In this document: positions 46,919-56,160 of the stretch, in pieces | Layout of the letters: every line of letters begins with the position of its first letter | How positions within the stretch are numbered: the stretch's first letter is position 1 | NCBI GenBank assembly: GCA_937773555.1 | Contig: CALJVT010000005.1 | Coordinates: 124,001-188,000, forward strand | Reading direction: 5' to 3' | Source of the DNA: an uncultured Pseudomonadales bacterium | Lineage (GTDB): Bacteria > Pseudomonadota > Gammaproteobacteria > Pseudomonadales > Balneatricaceae | Length of the DNA stretch: 64,000 nt | Notes under the pieces: generated by a model | What the model saw: only the letters and a program-made list of their open reading frames with translations | What the model was told of the DNA's origin: nothing | Databases searched by the model: none | Position numbers and translations under genes: made by a program

Positions 46919-46934
46919 TCAAACATACGTTTGA
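46919..46934. promoter_or_regulatory. PsrA-type operator upstream of fadD
   Basis: TCAAAC-ATAC-GTTTGA is a perfect dyad and fits the published PsrA pattern (G/C)AAAC-N(2-4)-GTTT(G/C). It is 51-66 nt before the fadD start. PsrA is a TetR-family regulator released by long-chain acyl-CoA in Pseudomonas. No psrA gene is in the window, so the link is by motif. A second, overlapping repeat ACGTATGT / ACATACGT (46902-46909, 46927-46934 region) is also present. Confidence 0.6.
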
Positions 46935-47010
46935 AAACCAGCAAAACCTTCAAGTCATTTTTAATTAAATTAAACGTTCACTAAGTCTCCCGTAAAAAAT
47001 AAAGTAAAAA

Positions 47011-47778
47011 CTAACTTAAGGCAACACCCTTGTGGAGCACCAGCATGTCGCCGGGGTGAAGGGTATGCCAAGTTTCGTTGTCTGTTAACGGCTCTGTAGC
47101 CACAACAGAAACAACATCATTGGGTGTGGTCTCTTGACCGAAGTCTACATTGACATCAGCATCGCTTAGGCAGGCTTGGCCAAATGGTGCTTTGCGAGTA
47201 ATCCAACTTAACTTAGTGGCGCAAAAACAATAAAGGTGCTCACCATCTGAAAGCAGCATATTAAACACCCCTAGGGTCTTTAAAAACTGACAACGTTGCT
47301 GCAAGAAATAGCGCACTATAGACGCATCTAACGGTGGCTTAGGAAACGCTGTACGAAGCTCCCCTAACAACCAACAGAACACATGCTCACTATCAGTATC
47401 TCCCACAGGTAAGTAGTGGCTTAAACACAAACTAGATGTATCAGTTAGCTGCCCATTATGAGCAAAAGTCCAGTGCTGCCCCCAAAGCTCTCTTTGAAAA
47501 GGATGAGTATTCTCTAAGCATGTGTTGCCCACATTGGCTTGACGTATGTGGCTAATAACAATGTGAGACTTCATAGAATGACGCTGAACTAGTCGTGCTA
47601 CTTCAGAGTTGGAACTCGGTTGTGGGTCATGAAAGGAACGACAGCCTTTGCCAACATAAAATGTAATACCCCAACCATCCCGATGAGGGCCGCTCGCACC
47701 ACCCCGCTGCATAAGCCCAGTAAAGCTAAAACAGATATCCGTAGGCACATTGGCACTCATGCCTAAAAGTTCGCACAT
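47011..47778 (-). CDS. YafJ-type class II glutamine amidotransferase
   Basis: 255 aa. Starts MCELLGMSANVPT, with the nucleophilic cysteine at position 2 exposed after removal of Met. RGGASGPHRDGWGITFY, ISHIRQANVG and NTHPFQRELWGQHWTFAHNG are the family motifs. It has only the glutaminase domain; substrate unknown (E. coli YafJ is the relative). Confidence 0.93.
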   Translation of the reverse strand: MCELLGMSANVPTDICFSFTGLMQRGGASGPHRDGWGITFYVGKGCRSFHDPQPSSNSEVARLVQRHSMKSHIVISHIRQANVGNTCLENTHPFQRELWGQHWTFAHNGQLTDTSSLCLSHYLPVGDTDSEHVFCWLLGELRTAFPKPPLDASIVRYFLQQRCQFLKTLGVFNMLLSDGEHLYCFCATKLSWITRKAPFGQACLSDADVNVDFGQETTPNDVVSVVATEPLTDNETWHTLHPGDMLVLHKGVALS

Positions 47779-47837
47779 AAGGTGGGCTCCAAACCTAATT
47801 TACTGATAAAAGTTAATAACTATTATGTTACAAACCA

Positions 47838-49703
47838 TTACGTTTGATCATGTTTTTTTGAGTTGGTTGTAGAGGGTTTTGAAGTTCTTCGTAATATAAC
47901 CAACAAAAGTAACAGCACAACAACTGCCCCACCCACAACAAGCCAGCGCAACTGATCCGACAGGCCTCCTTCTGCTTCACTAGCTTGGGCGTTATTACCG
48001 CTTGCTTTTGCCACTGCATTGGCTGCGTTTTGGGTGGTCGTACCCTGACTAATAATCTTGTCTTTTAACTTTTTAACTAAGTCAGCAATTTGACTTGTGG
48101 CCGTCTCTGGCTCGGCTATTAAATCTGCTAATTCAGTTGTTACTGACTCTTCAGTGGGCACCTGTTCATTCGCGGTCTGCTCATTCGTGGCCTGTTCACT
48201 CATTTGGCTTGCAGTGGTATTTAGCTCTTTAGCCACTGCAGCTAATATTTCTACTTCAGCTGAGTCACTGGCCAACTGCTCTACCATAAGCGCCTGCAAT
48301 GCGGGTGAAGCAGTCTCTTTGCTTACTACCATAGCTTCAGACTGGCTGATTAAATTAGCCGACTGGCCCACGATGACAGCCACTTCTTTTGCCACTGGCA
48401 TGGTCATGGTGTTTTGCTGGGCATCACCTGTGCCATCTGCTGCAGATATAGCGATAAGGGGGTGCACTCTGAGGCTACGATTTATAGTACGAATAAACTG
48501 ACCATTCACCACAGAGATCGTTAGGTTATAAAGCCCAGGCTCATTCAGCACTGGTAAATGCATACGGGTTTTTACATCAGCTAAAAACACTTGCTGGCGC
48601 TGAAACACTTGTTGCTTGTCATTATCCATAGTCACTTCAAGTTTAAAACCTTGAAGTTGTTCTGCAGATAATAGCTTACCTTTTTCGTCGGCCAGTTGAA
48701 CGTCAATATAGCTACGCTGTCCTACCTTTATATTTTGATGACTTTGTTGCAGCAAAATTTGTAGCTGACCAACTACATTAATGCGTTTCAAAGTAGCTGT
48801 ATCACTAATCAATACCCACTTACCAGGTACAGGCTTTTGAATTCTAATCACATCATGTGTCGCTGAGGATTGCCATTGCTGGTTAATGAGTGTTTGTTGT
48901 TTGCCAAAAATACGTTGATTACCATCTTTAAGCTTGATGTTCTCGTCACCATTTTTTTCCACCATAATGGTCATGGATTCAATGCCTGGCTGCACTAAGA
49001 ACGATTGTTCTGAACGCTTAACAGGTACTTGTTGAGTGACTACTGTGTTGTCCAACGCCCTTAAAAATATATCTAATAATTGATCCGCATTAATAGCCAC
49101 CTCAAACAGCCCATCTGTACCTTGGGCAATGGCACTAAGGGTAGCTTTGTCGGCCTTATGAGATAAGCCTATGGTGTGAACACGGGCACCTACATTAATG
49201 TATTGCTGTAATATAGGTTTTAACAATGCCGACCGTGCACGTTGATTCTGAGCATCATCTTTACTCACATCAACCATGCCATCAGTTAATAAAATAATAT
49301 GTAACTGGCGATCTTGTGATTGATCTTGAGCATTAAATGACGCTGACTTAAGGGCAGCTCCAATATCAGTGAACTGGCCAATTGAGGAAATTTGCTGGGC
49401 TGCAATAGACGCTTTCTGCTGCCATTGCGTATTTACCTCACCGTGAGGAACAATAACTTTAGGGGTATTTGCAAACTGCCAAACGCCAGCCTTACTGCCT
49501 ATGGGTAGTAACTGCGTGAGCACCTGTAAGGCTGGAATACGTAAATTATTTGGGTCTGTCTGCTTCATACTGCCAGACACGTCAATCAACACACGGATGT
49601 CCATTTGATTGGATAGGGGCTGGCTCATTACTGCCTGACTGACAGACATAACGATGATGAAAAGCATCGTACTTATACCGCGTAAAGCATGAAACTTGAA
49701 CAT
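47838..49703 (-). CDS. von Willebrand factor A domain protein, membrane anchored
   Basis: 621 aa, not assigned to a named family. Order: signal peptide (about 1-28, MFKFHALRGISTMLFIIVMS), VWA domain (about 33-215) with metal site DVSGSMKQTDP and LLTDGMVD, then beta-rich domains (about 230-420), a Thr/Glu/Gln-rich low-complexity region (about 450-560), and a C-terminal helix (LRWLVVGGAVVVLLLLLVIL) with a short basic tail. It would face the periplasm. ATG 49703 is chosen as it begins the signal peptide; a TTG five codons earlier is possible. Monocistronic in appearance. Confidence 0.85.
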   Translation of the reverse strand: MFKFHALRGISTMLFIIVMSVSQAVMSQPLSNQMDIRVLIDVSGSMKQTDPNNLRIPALQVLTQLLPIGSKAGVWQFANTPKVIVPHGEVNTQWQQKASIAAQQISSIGQFTDIGAALKSASFNAQDQSQDRQLHIILLTDGMVDVSKDDAQNQRARSALLKPILQQYINVGARVHTIGLSHKADKATLSAIAQGTDGLFEVAINADQLLDIFLRALDNTVVTQQVPVKRSEQSFLVQPGIESMTIMVEKNGDENIKLKDGNQRIFGKQQTLINQQWQSSATHDVIRIQKPVPGKWVLISDTATLKRINVVGQLQILLQQSHQNIKVGQRSYIDVQLADEKGKLLSAEQLQGFKLEVTMDNDKQQVFQRQQVFLADVKTRMHLPVLNEPGLYNLTISVVNGQFIRTINRSLRVHPLIAISAADGTGDAQQNTMTMPVAKEVAVIVGQSANLISQSEAMVVSKETASPALQALMVEQLASDSAEVEILAAVAKELNTTASQMSEQATNEQTANEQVPTEESVTTELADLIAEPETATSQIADLVKKLKDKIISQGTTTQNAANAVAKASGNNAQASEAEGGLSDQLRWLVVGGAVVVLLLLLVILRRTSKPSTTNSKKHDQT

Positions 49704-49786
49704 TGATTCAAAACCCAATTATTATTTCTTAACTCACTTACCTTAACACAATCTAACCACACTGCACTAAGCCATAGTGGGCGTTT

Positions 49787-50248
49787 TTACTCACCAAGTT
49801 GTTGAATTTCAATGATGTGTTCGCCCCAACGAGTCTCCGGCACTTTGGCTTCTGAGATGGCCCATTTGCGTACTGTCATGCCCGCTTTTACAGTAGACTT
49901 TGGGTCACCGGTAACAAGCGGATGCCAATCTGGCAAATCTTTTCCTGCAGATACACGCCTATAACCACAAGTTTCTGGCAACCAGTTGTAATCTGCCACA
50001 TCATCGGGCGTCACTAAGGTGCAATCAGACACTTTATCTTGGCGTGTTTCATACACGCTGCACTTGCACGACTTAAGATCTAAGTATCGACACGCAATGC
50101 TGGTGTGGTACATCAATGGCACATCATCATCAATTAATTTTTGTAAACAACAGCGTCCACAGCCATCACAAAGGGATTCCCATTGCTGGCTGGTCATCTC
50201 TTTCGGTGTCGTTGTTTTCCAAAACCCATTTTGTGTTGAATCTTTCAT
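49787..50248 (-). CDS. ycgN: YcgN family cysteine-cluster protein (UPF0260)
   Basis: 153 aa, function unknown. Conserved cysteines in SLCDGCGRCCLQKL and YLDLKSCKCSVYETR, the arrangement of a metal or iron-sulfur binding protein of the UPF0153/UPF0260 group, plus PETCGYRRV. Follows ycgL and rnd on the same strand, a common gammaproteobacterial order. Confidence 0.93.
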   Translation of the reverse strand: MKDSTQNGFWKTTTPKEMTSQQWESLCDGCGRCCLQKLIDDDVPLMYHTSIACRYLDLKSCKCSVYETRQDKVSDCTLVTPDDVADYNWLPETCGYRRVSAGKDLPDWHPLVTGDPKSTVKAGMTVRKWAISEAKVPETRWGEHIIEIQQLGE

Positions 50249-50271
50249 AAAGTTTAGCTTACCAATAGTGA

Positions 50272-50571
50272 TTAATAGGTAGGGTTAACTGGCGCTTTAT
50301 ACAGGTCTAACATGTATGGTTCACGCACTGGGGGCATTTGTAGATAGTAGCCCTTTTCATCAATGTCCGACAATATATCTTCGGCATTGGCTTTGGCTAA
50401 TTTTCTACCCGCTGTGAGCAACATATCCATACGATGCTCAGGGATGCCAAACATAGCCAATAAGGCCTCTGGCACTTGGGTTAATGCTTTAGTTTTATCA
50501 ACGTATAGGTACATTTCATCTTTCTTTTTGCTTCGATAAATGGAGCAAATAATACGTTTTTTGTTAATCAT
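50272..50571 (-). CDS. ycgL: YcgL domain protein
   Basis: 99 aa. CSIYRSKKKDEMYLYVDK and the later GYYLQMPP match the YcgL family (small alpha/beta protein, function unknown). Its ATG overlaps the rnd stop by 4 nt, so it is translated from the rnd transcript. Confidence 0.93.
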   Translation of the reverse strand: MINKKRIICSIYRSKKKDEMYLYVDKTKALTQVPEALLAMFGIPEHRMDMLLTAGRKLAKANAEDILSDIDEKGYYLQMPPVREPYMLDLYKAPVNPTY

Positions 50572-51686
50572 AGTGCCTCTTGGATCAAGTTATACTCGCT
50601 GGCAATAGCTTCAGCAAGAAACTCTTCTCTCCAGCCTTTCCAATTATTAGGTAAGCTAAATGGTTGTTTTTTGCGTAAGCCTTCAAATAATTCTAATAAC
50701 TCTTTTTTACGGCCCATTAATTGTACTTGTACGGCGGCATTTTCAGCTTGATCTGTCACCACTTTATGCAAGCGCTTGTAATCTCTATTTTCATTCTTAG
50801 ACAAAGGCTGTTGTACGCCTGGCAGCACTTCTGATGATGCCGCCATAATAGATAGCCATTGTTTTCCATAGCGCCTTAAACTGCTGGGCCGCATATCTTG
50901 GCACTGACCAATTTCATTTAGATCAGCGGGGTTCGTGCGCGCCATTTCAATAAGACTAGTGTCTTTGACAACAAAATTTTTAGGCCTGTTCTCACTGCGT
51001 GCCACGCCTTCTCGCCAGGCAGCTAGGGCGCGAAGACGGCCTACAGATTTACCCTGCAAGCGCCATGCATTTTTCATTTGCGTATACGCCATCTCTGGGG
51101 CGATAGGTTGTTTAGCTTGTGCCAAGCGCTGCATGTCTTGCAAAAACCATTGCCAAACACCTTTGTCTTTTAAGCGTTGCGCTAAAATGTCATAACACTG
51201 CATCAGGTGAGCCACATCCATTGCCGCATAATGGCATTGGGAATCTCGCAATGGGCGTTGTAGCCAATCGGAACGGGTTTCACCTTTATCTACCGTCTCG
51301 CCTAACAAATCTAGAACTAAGCTTTGATAGCCAGGGGACAAACCCATATCTACAAAAGCAGCAGCTATTTGAGTGTCTGCCATGGGTGTAGGGCGCAATT
51401 CCAACCAATGCTGAAATAACTCTAGGTCTTCACTACAGGCATGCATCACCTTAAGGGTGTCTGGATCTGTCAATAATGTTTGCAGTGGCTGCCAATCGTC
51501 AATAGTTAGAGGATCGACTAGAAAGGTTTCTCCAGCGGCAGCAAGTTGCACAAGGCCTGGGATAGGGTAGAAAGTATCAACCCTCACAAACTCTGTATCT
51601 ACTGCTATGGCAGGGGCCTGAATAAGGGTTTGGCAAGCCAGTTGAAGGCCTTCATTGGTATCGATATATTGGTAATTAGCGGACAT
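50568..51686 (-). CDS. rnd: Ribonuclease D
   Basis: 3' to 5' exoribonuclease of tRNA maturation. 372 aa (E. coli 375). DEDDy motifs: AVDTEFVRVDTFYPIPGLVQ, then VMHACSEDLELFQ, and DSQCHYAAMDVAHLMQCYD, followed by HRDC-like helices (about 210-290). Lies 2 nt after recR and overlaps ycgL. Confidence 0.96.
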   Translation of the reverse strand: MSANYQYIDTNEGLQLACQTLIQAPAIAVDTEFVRVDTFYPIPGLVQLAAAGETFLVDPLTIDDWQPLQTLLTDPDTLKVMHACSEDLELFQHWLELRPTPMADTQIAAAFVDMGLSPGYQSLVLDLLGETVDKGETRSDWLQRPLRDSQCHYAAMDVAHLMQCYDILAQRLKDKGVWQWFLQDMQRLAQAKQPIAPEMAYTQMKNAWRLQGKSVGRLRALAAWREGVARSENRPKNFVVKDTSLIEMARTNPADLNEIGQCQDMRPSSLRRYGKQWLSIMAASSEVLPGVQQPLSKNENRDYKRLHKVVTDQAENAAVQVQLMGRKKELLELFEGLRKKQPFSLPNNWKGWREEFLAEAIASEYNLIQEAL

Positions 51687-51688
51687 AG

Positions 51689-52306
51689 TTAGGTGTAACT
51701 CTTACGGCCAGCAAAGGCGTGAGCCAATGTGCCGCCATCGACATATTCTAGTTCCCCACCAATGGGGACTCCATGAGCTATACGTGTAACATTAATAGCT
51801 TGGGTGCCTAGCTGCTGACGAATTAATTGGTGAATAAAATGGGCTGTAGCGTCGCCCTCTATGGTGGGGTTAGTGGCAACAATTACTTCAGTGATATGGT
51901 CATCACTAAGACGGGAAATTAACGCGTCCAGTCCAAGTTCATTAGGCCCTATGCCATCCATTGGCGACAAATGACCCATCAATACAAAATATAACCCCTT
52001 AAAACCTGCTCCTTGTTCTATGGCCAACACATCAGCAGGTGTTTCCACAATACATAGCGTAGCAGGGTCACGCTCTGGCTGACGGCACATACGGCATACA
52101 GGCGTTTCGCTGTGGGTTCTGCACTGCTCACAGCGGCCCACTTGGTCAAGCGCCAGGTTCAAACTTTGCGCGAGTACCGCCCCGCCTTCACGGTTACGTT
52201 CTAGTATGTGCAGTGCCATGCGCTGGGCTGACTTACGGCCAACACCAGGCAAGCATCGCAGAGACTCAATAAGATCATCAATGAGGGGACTAAAAGACAT
52301 GAACAT
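51689..52306 (-). CDS. recR: Recombination protein RecR
   Basis: Acts with RecF and RecO to load RecA. 205 aa. Helix-hairpin-helix [19 protein letters not shown], zinc finger [16 protein letters not shown], and a Toprim domain from [12 protein letters not shown]. Start 52306 or the in-frame ATG at 52300; the ribosome binding site does not decide. Located after ybaB, the classic dnaX-ybaB-recR order. Confidence 0.97.
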   Translation of the reverse strand: MFMSFSPLIDDLIESLRCLPGVGRKSAQRMALHILERNREGGAVLAQSLNLALDQVGRCEQCRTHSETPVCRMCRQPERDPATLCIVETPADVLAIEQGAGFKGLYFVLMGHLSPMDGIGPNELGLDALISRLSDDHITEVIVATNPTIEGDATAHFIHQLIRQQLGTQAINVTRIAHGVPIGGELEYVDGGTLAHAFAGRKSYT

Positions 52307-52332
52307 TAAACCTATAGTTTGAGCTCAATTAA

Positions 52333-52659
52333 TTAAAATGGCATTTTAAAACCGGCAGGCATACCCATACCAGCGGTCATATCAGACATGTTGCTCTGGC
52401 TTGCCTGCTCTACTTTACGCACTGCATCGTTAACCGCAGCAGCCAACAAGTCTTCTAACATTTCTTTGTCTTCAGACAACAAAGAATCATCTAATTCTAC
52501 ACGTTTCACGTCGTGTCGGCCTGTCATTACCACTTGCACCAAGCCTGCCCCAGCGACACCAATAAACTCCGCTTTGGCTAAGTCTGCCTGCGCCTGTTGC
52601 ATTTGTTCCTGCATTTTTTGGGCTTGTTTCATGATGTTGCCCATGCCGCCTTTTAACAT
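52333..52659 (-). CDS. ybaB: YbaB/EbfC family nucleoid-associated protein
   Basis: 108 aa DNA-binding protein. Helical N-terminus [19 protein letters not shown], then the core [23 protein letters not shown] and a Met/Gly-rich end. Sits between dnaX and recR as in most proteobacteria. Confidence 0.95.
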   Translation of the reverse strand: MLKGGMGNIMKQAQKMQEQMQQAQADLAKAEFIGVAGAGLVQVVMTGRHDVKRVELDDSLLSEDKEMLEDLLAAAVNDAVRKVEQASQSNMSDMTAGMGMPAGFKMPF

Positions 52660-52680
52660 ATTTATTTCTCGATAATTAGT

Positions 52681-53391
52681 CTAATTTTTAATCGGGTTAA
52701 CAGGTAAAACACTGTTAATGTCTAACTGACCATTAAAAGCCGTGGTTAAACTGGCTACATTAGGGTCTTCTTGCAGTGACAAAATAGCGTGTTCTTGATG
52801 TTGCATTTCCCGCCTTTGGCGGCTAGCAAATGGAGTTTCAATTTCAGTTTGGCCAATGTCGATGGTCAACTTCAACTCACAACCAAACATGTCTTCCAGG
52901 GCTTGGCGAATGCGGCCTTGGTGAGTTGCGTTTAACATGCTGCTTTGACCCTGATCCAAGGTAAATTGTAGGTGTGTCCCTTGTCGCTGATTAAATACCA
53001 TATTGGCTGCAATACCGTGGGTCATGCCAGATACATTAAGGTCGTTAAACACCTGCGTCCAGTTATTTTCGCTTAAATCGGCTAAGGTCCAATCGGTTTG
53101 TGGTTTGTCTAGGATCAGCTCTGCTGACATTACAGGCGGGTCTTGCACCGCTGATGTATCCTGCACGGCTAATACATCTTTCACAACTGGTGCCTCTTGC
53201 ACTGGCATTAACGTGGCTTGTTGCTCCACAGGCAGCAGTTCTGATGCAGGCTGTTGTTCATACTCAGGCTCGTCTTCCCATGGCGGCGAGTCAACTATAG
53301 GGGCAGCTATATCCTTAGACTTTTGCACTTCTTTGGGCACTTGATCAGGTTCGGGTTCGGGTTCAGGTTCAGGCGTCAGATTCAGGGGCAA
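52681..53391 (-). pseudogene. dnaX: DNA polymerase III tau C-terminal domains (second frame of dnaX)
   Basis: About 230 codons in the frame one base later than the main dnaX frame, overlapping its end by 23 nt. It begins with a Pro-Glu repeat (PEPEPEPEPDQVPKE), then a low-complexity linker, and from about codon 98 the tau-specific domain (DWTLADLSENNWTQVFNDLN, QGTHLQFTLDQGQSSMLN, CELKLTIDIGQ) that binds the polymerase alpha subunit. No convincing start of its own, so it is the 3' part of dnaX rather than a separate gene. Confidence 0.85.
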
Positions 53392-54562
53392 GTGCTGGTT
53401 CTGGCTGCATTACGACTGGCGATTCTAACCCGTGGGGCTTAGACTGGGCTACCATAGTGTTTATTTGACCAGCATGTTGCTGCGGTCTAAAGGCAAGCAT
53501 ACGCAGCAAAGCCATTTCGAACCCAGCTTGCAAATCTGGCGCTGCTTCTAAGTCTTTACGAGCCATAATACCCATTTGGTAAAATAGCTGCACATCTGCA
53601 GGGCTTATATTTTGGGCTAAATCTAGCACCTTAGATTTGTCAAACTGCACCGAAACAGGCGCATCTGGCAACACTTGGCAAATGGCCACTTGATGCAACA
53701 AACTAAGTAAATCTTCTAGGGCCACAGTAAAGTCCTGACCCTGCTCAGACAGTTCTGCAATAAGTTTCAGTAGCTCAGAAGCGTTACCCTGCTGTAATTG
53801 GCTAACAATGGCAACCACTTTACCCTGATCGATACTGCCCAACATTTGGTTAACAGAAGATTCGGTTAAGTCTCCACCACAAAAAGCGATAGCTTGGTCT
53901 GTAAGGCTCAAAGCATCACGCATACTGCCTTTAGCTGCGCGGCCAAGCTGCCACAATGAGGCTTCTGCAAAGGGAATGGCTTCGCTAGTAAGAACGTTGC
54001 GTAAATGCCCTGCCACCTGCTCGGCTGGCATATTTTTTAGGTTAAACTGCAAACACCTAGAAAGCACAGTAATGGGTAGTTTTTGCGGATCGGTAGTGGC
54101 TAAAAGAAATTTTACGTGAGGCGGGGGCTCTTCAAGAGTTTTAAGTAATGCATTAAAACTGCTGGTAGAGAGCATATGCACTTCGTCTATTAGGTAAACC
54201 TTAAAACGACCTCTTGTAGGCGCGTACTGCACGTTATCGAGGAGTTCCCGGGTATCTTCTACCTTGGTACGTGATGCTGCGTCTACCTCGATTAAATCAA
54301 CAAACCGGCCTTCAGTAATTTCAACACAGCTAGAACATACGCCACAGGGGTTAGAGCTAACACCTTCTTCGCAATTAAGGCATCGCGCCAATATTCTAGC
54401 AATGGTTGTTTTGCCAACACCGCGGGTACCAGCAAACAAATAAGCATGGTGCAAGCGCTGTTCGTCTAAGGCATGAACCAAGGCACGTAAGACATGTTCT
54501 TGACCCACCATGGTGTGGAAATTTTGGGGCCGCCATTTACGGGCTAGAACCTGATATGCCAT
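53369..54562 (-). CDS. dnaX: DNA polymerase III clamp-loader subunit gamma (first frame of dnaX)
   Basis: ATPase that loads the sliding clamp. 397 codons: Walker A FAGTRGVGKTTIARILAR, zinc module CLNCEEG..CGVCSSC, YLIDEVHMLSTSSFNAL, sensor motif LATTDPQKLP, and domain III to about 370. It stops within the Pro-Glu linker (APESDA then stop), very close to where E. coli gamma ends after domain III. The tau part continues in the +1 frame. Either a frameshift mutation, a sequence error, or a programmed site. Confidence 0.93.
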   Translation of the reverse strand: MAYQVLARKWRPQNFHTMVGQEHVLRALVHALDEQRLHHAYLFAGTRGVGKTTIARILARCLNCEEGVSSNPCGVCSSCVEITEGRFVDLIEVDAASRTKVEDTRELLDNVQYAPTRGRFKVYLIDEVHMLSTSSFNALLKTLEEPPPHVKFLLATTDPQKLPITVLSRCLQFNLKNMPAEQVAGHLRNVLTSEAIPFAEASLWQLGRAAKGSMRDALSLTDQAIAFCGGDLTESSVNQMLGSIDQGKVVAIVSQLQQGNASELLKLIAELSEQGQDFTVALEDLLSLLHQVAICQVLPDAPVSVQFDKSKVLDLAQNISPADVQLFYQMGIMARKDLEAAPDLQAGFEMALLRMLAFRPQQHAGQINTMVAQSKPHGLESPVVMQPEPALAPESDA

Positions 54563-55017
54563 GCAGCGTGCACTCGCTCAATAAAAAAACAAACTAAAGA
54601 ATCCTATTATAGGAGCCACGGCTAATTAAAGCTACCAACTCCCCTGCGAATCTAATCAACTGACACCCAGCGCAGCTGCCAACCACCCAAAACTAAAACA
54701 ACAGATTACCTGCTACTCCTAACATTAAGTGGTTGGCATATGGCCACGTATAAACCTTTATCAGACTGACTAATCCATAAAAGGGTACTAAAAAAACACT
54801 GATTGTTAAAAGTGCGAGGGGATTGGGATCTCAGTTGTGGCTAACCACGGGGAGTAATAGTTTCTGCACAGGCAGGGCGAAAACACTCTAGGCTTGCGGG
54901 TGTAACATCAGATCAGTGAGTTGTGCTTTGGTGTAGGGTATCGACATGCGTAACTTTTCCATACCTGCATAGTAACGACCCAAATGTTCATTTAAACAAA
55001 ATGCATGTTAAAACAGG
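54563..55017. other. Region between EamA gene and dnaX (455 bp) with a possible gene remnant
   Basis: No intact gene. On the minus strand codons are open from about 55004 to a stop at 54888, reading HLGRYYAGMEKLRMSIPYTK and QLTDLMLHPQA, which looks like real protein but has only 24 codons after its ATG (54962). It could be the C-terminal remnant of a lost gene. The dnaX -10 candidate lies near the right-hand gene end. Confidence 0.4.
54602..54614 (-). promoter_or_regulatory. Candidate dnaX promoter -10 within a palindrome
   Basis: TCCTAT-T-ATAGGA is a 13-bp palindrome whose centre gives TATAAT on the minus strand (54606-54611), 44 nt before the dnaX start. No clear -35. The overlap may be chance, since TATAAT is close to self-complementary. 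Confidence 0.35.
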
Positions 55018-55908
55018 TTATTGGTTAGCCTGCTCACGCATCAACATATAGTAGGTTGAGGCTACAATTATTGCCGAACCCAATAAGAATTTAAAGGTAA
55101 TCACCTCGTCAAAAAACACAATACCTATGACTATTCCAAGAGGAATAGAAAGAAAGTGTAAAGGCGCAAGCATAGAAGCCTGAGCATACATATGGCTCTG
55201 AGCAAGAAAAAACTGCTGAAAACTTGCTAAAACACCTAAGACTATCAAAAGATAAAGAGAATCGGGGGTTGAAAGGCCGACCAAAGGTTCAAAGTCATTT
55301 AGAATGTAAGCTAATAACCCAGCAAGAATAACACCGGTAACATTATACCAAATAGCCGTTGAAACCGCCGGGTCTGTTCTTCCAAGCACACGCAAATAGA
55401 CAAACATAAGCGCTGAAAAAAAGGCGCCAAGCAGCGCGTATAAAACACCCCATAAATTAAGCGCTGGTGTTAGGGGAAATATAAGAACCAAAACCCCAAA
55501 AAAACCCACCAAAACCGATACTAGACGTTTTAAACCCACCACTTCCCCAGCAATGATAACTGACAGGCCTGTGATAAAAATTGGCATAGTTTGTGACAAG
55601 GCTGTGGCTAAACTAATATCAAGGTTTATGACAGATAAAAACCACATCGTGAGCCCTAAAACACCAAAAATAGTTCTTAATGCAAGCCCACGTGTATTAG
55701 TAATACTAAGGAATTTAGAGCCCCTAGTATAAATGGCCAACGCAATTAATAGCGGAAGACAAAACAAATAACGAAAAAACAAGATTAAAAAGACAGAAAA
55801 TTCTGGCTGAAGCACCTTTACGATACTGACTAAAAACAATGACATAACAATTTGACCAATTAGGTAAATTGCCCCCATTTTATGGTTATTTTGGTTAATG
55901 GTTGTCAT
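55018..55908 (-). CDS. EamA/DMT family transporter
   Basis: 296 aa with about ten hydrophobic helices in two similar halves, the drug/metabolite transporter pattern. Recognisable pieces are FFRYLFCLPLLIALAI, LSQTMPIFITGLSVIIAGE and the second-half FLSIPLGIVIGIVFFDE. Such proteins export metabolites or amino acids; the substrate cannot be told. It lies in the accessory stretch between ffs and dnaX. Base composition looks slightly more AT-rich than the neighbours, by eye. Confidence 0.88.
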   Translation of the reverse strand: MTTINQNNHKMGAIYLIGQIVMSLFLVSIVKVLQPEFSVFLILFFRYLFCLPLLIALAIYTRGSKFLSITNTRGLALRTIFGVLGLTMWFLSVINLDISLATALSQTMPIFITGLSVIIAGEVVGLKRLVSVLVGFFGVLVLIFPLTPALNLWGVLYALLGAFFSALMFVYLRVLGRTDPAVSTAIWYNVTGVILAGLLAYILNDFEPLVGLSTPDSLYLLIVLGVLASFQQFFLAQSHMYAQASMLAPLHFLSIPLGIVIGIVFFDEVITFKFLLGSAIIVASTYYMLMREQANQ

Positions 55909-56160
55909 TTTCCAATGGTTCTCAGGTCACATCAGAATAAGCATTTATTAATAAAAGAAATAATAAATACTCATTGCTTATTTAGGAAGCGCAATCTTAA
56001 CAGCTGACACCACACTAATGACAAATAATGTTAGGGTAGCTTAAAAATACTCGGGCGATGAAAGTCTTTTGAACCATCTTAATATCTCTTAAATCACACG
56101 ATGTTAAGCACAATTTAATGCTAAGCCTTGGACCAAAAAACATCATCAAAACCTAACCTT

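Noticed and set aside
53360-53395. E. coli-style -1 programmed frameshift in dnaX
   Set aside because: No A6G or similar slippery heptamer is present, and the -1 frame runs only about 17 codons to a stop. The tau domains are in the +1 frame.
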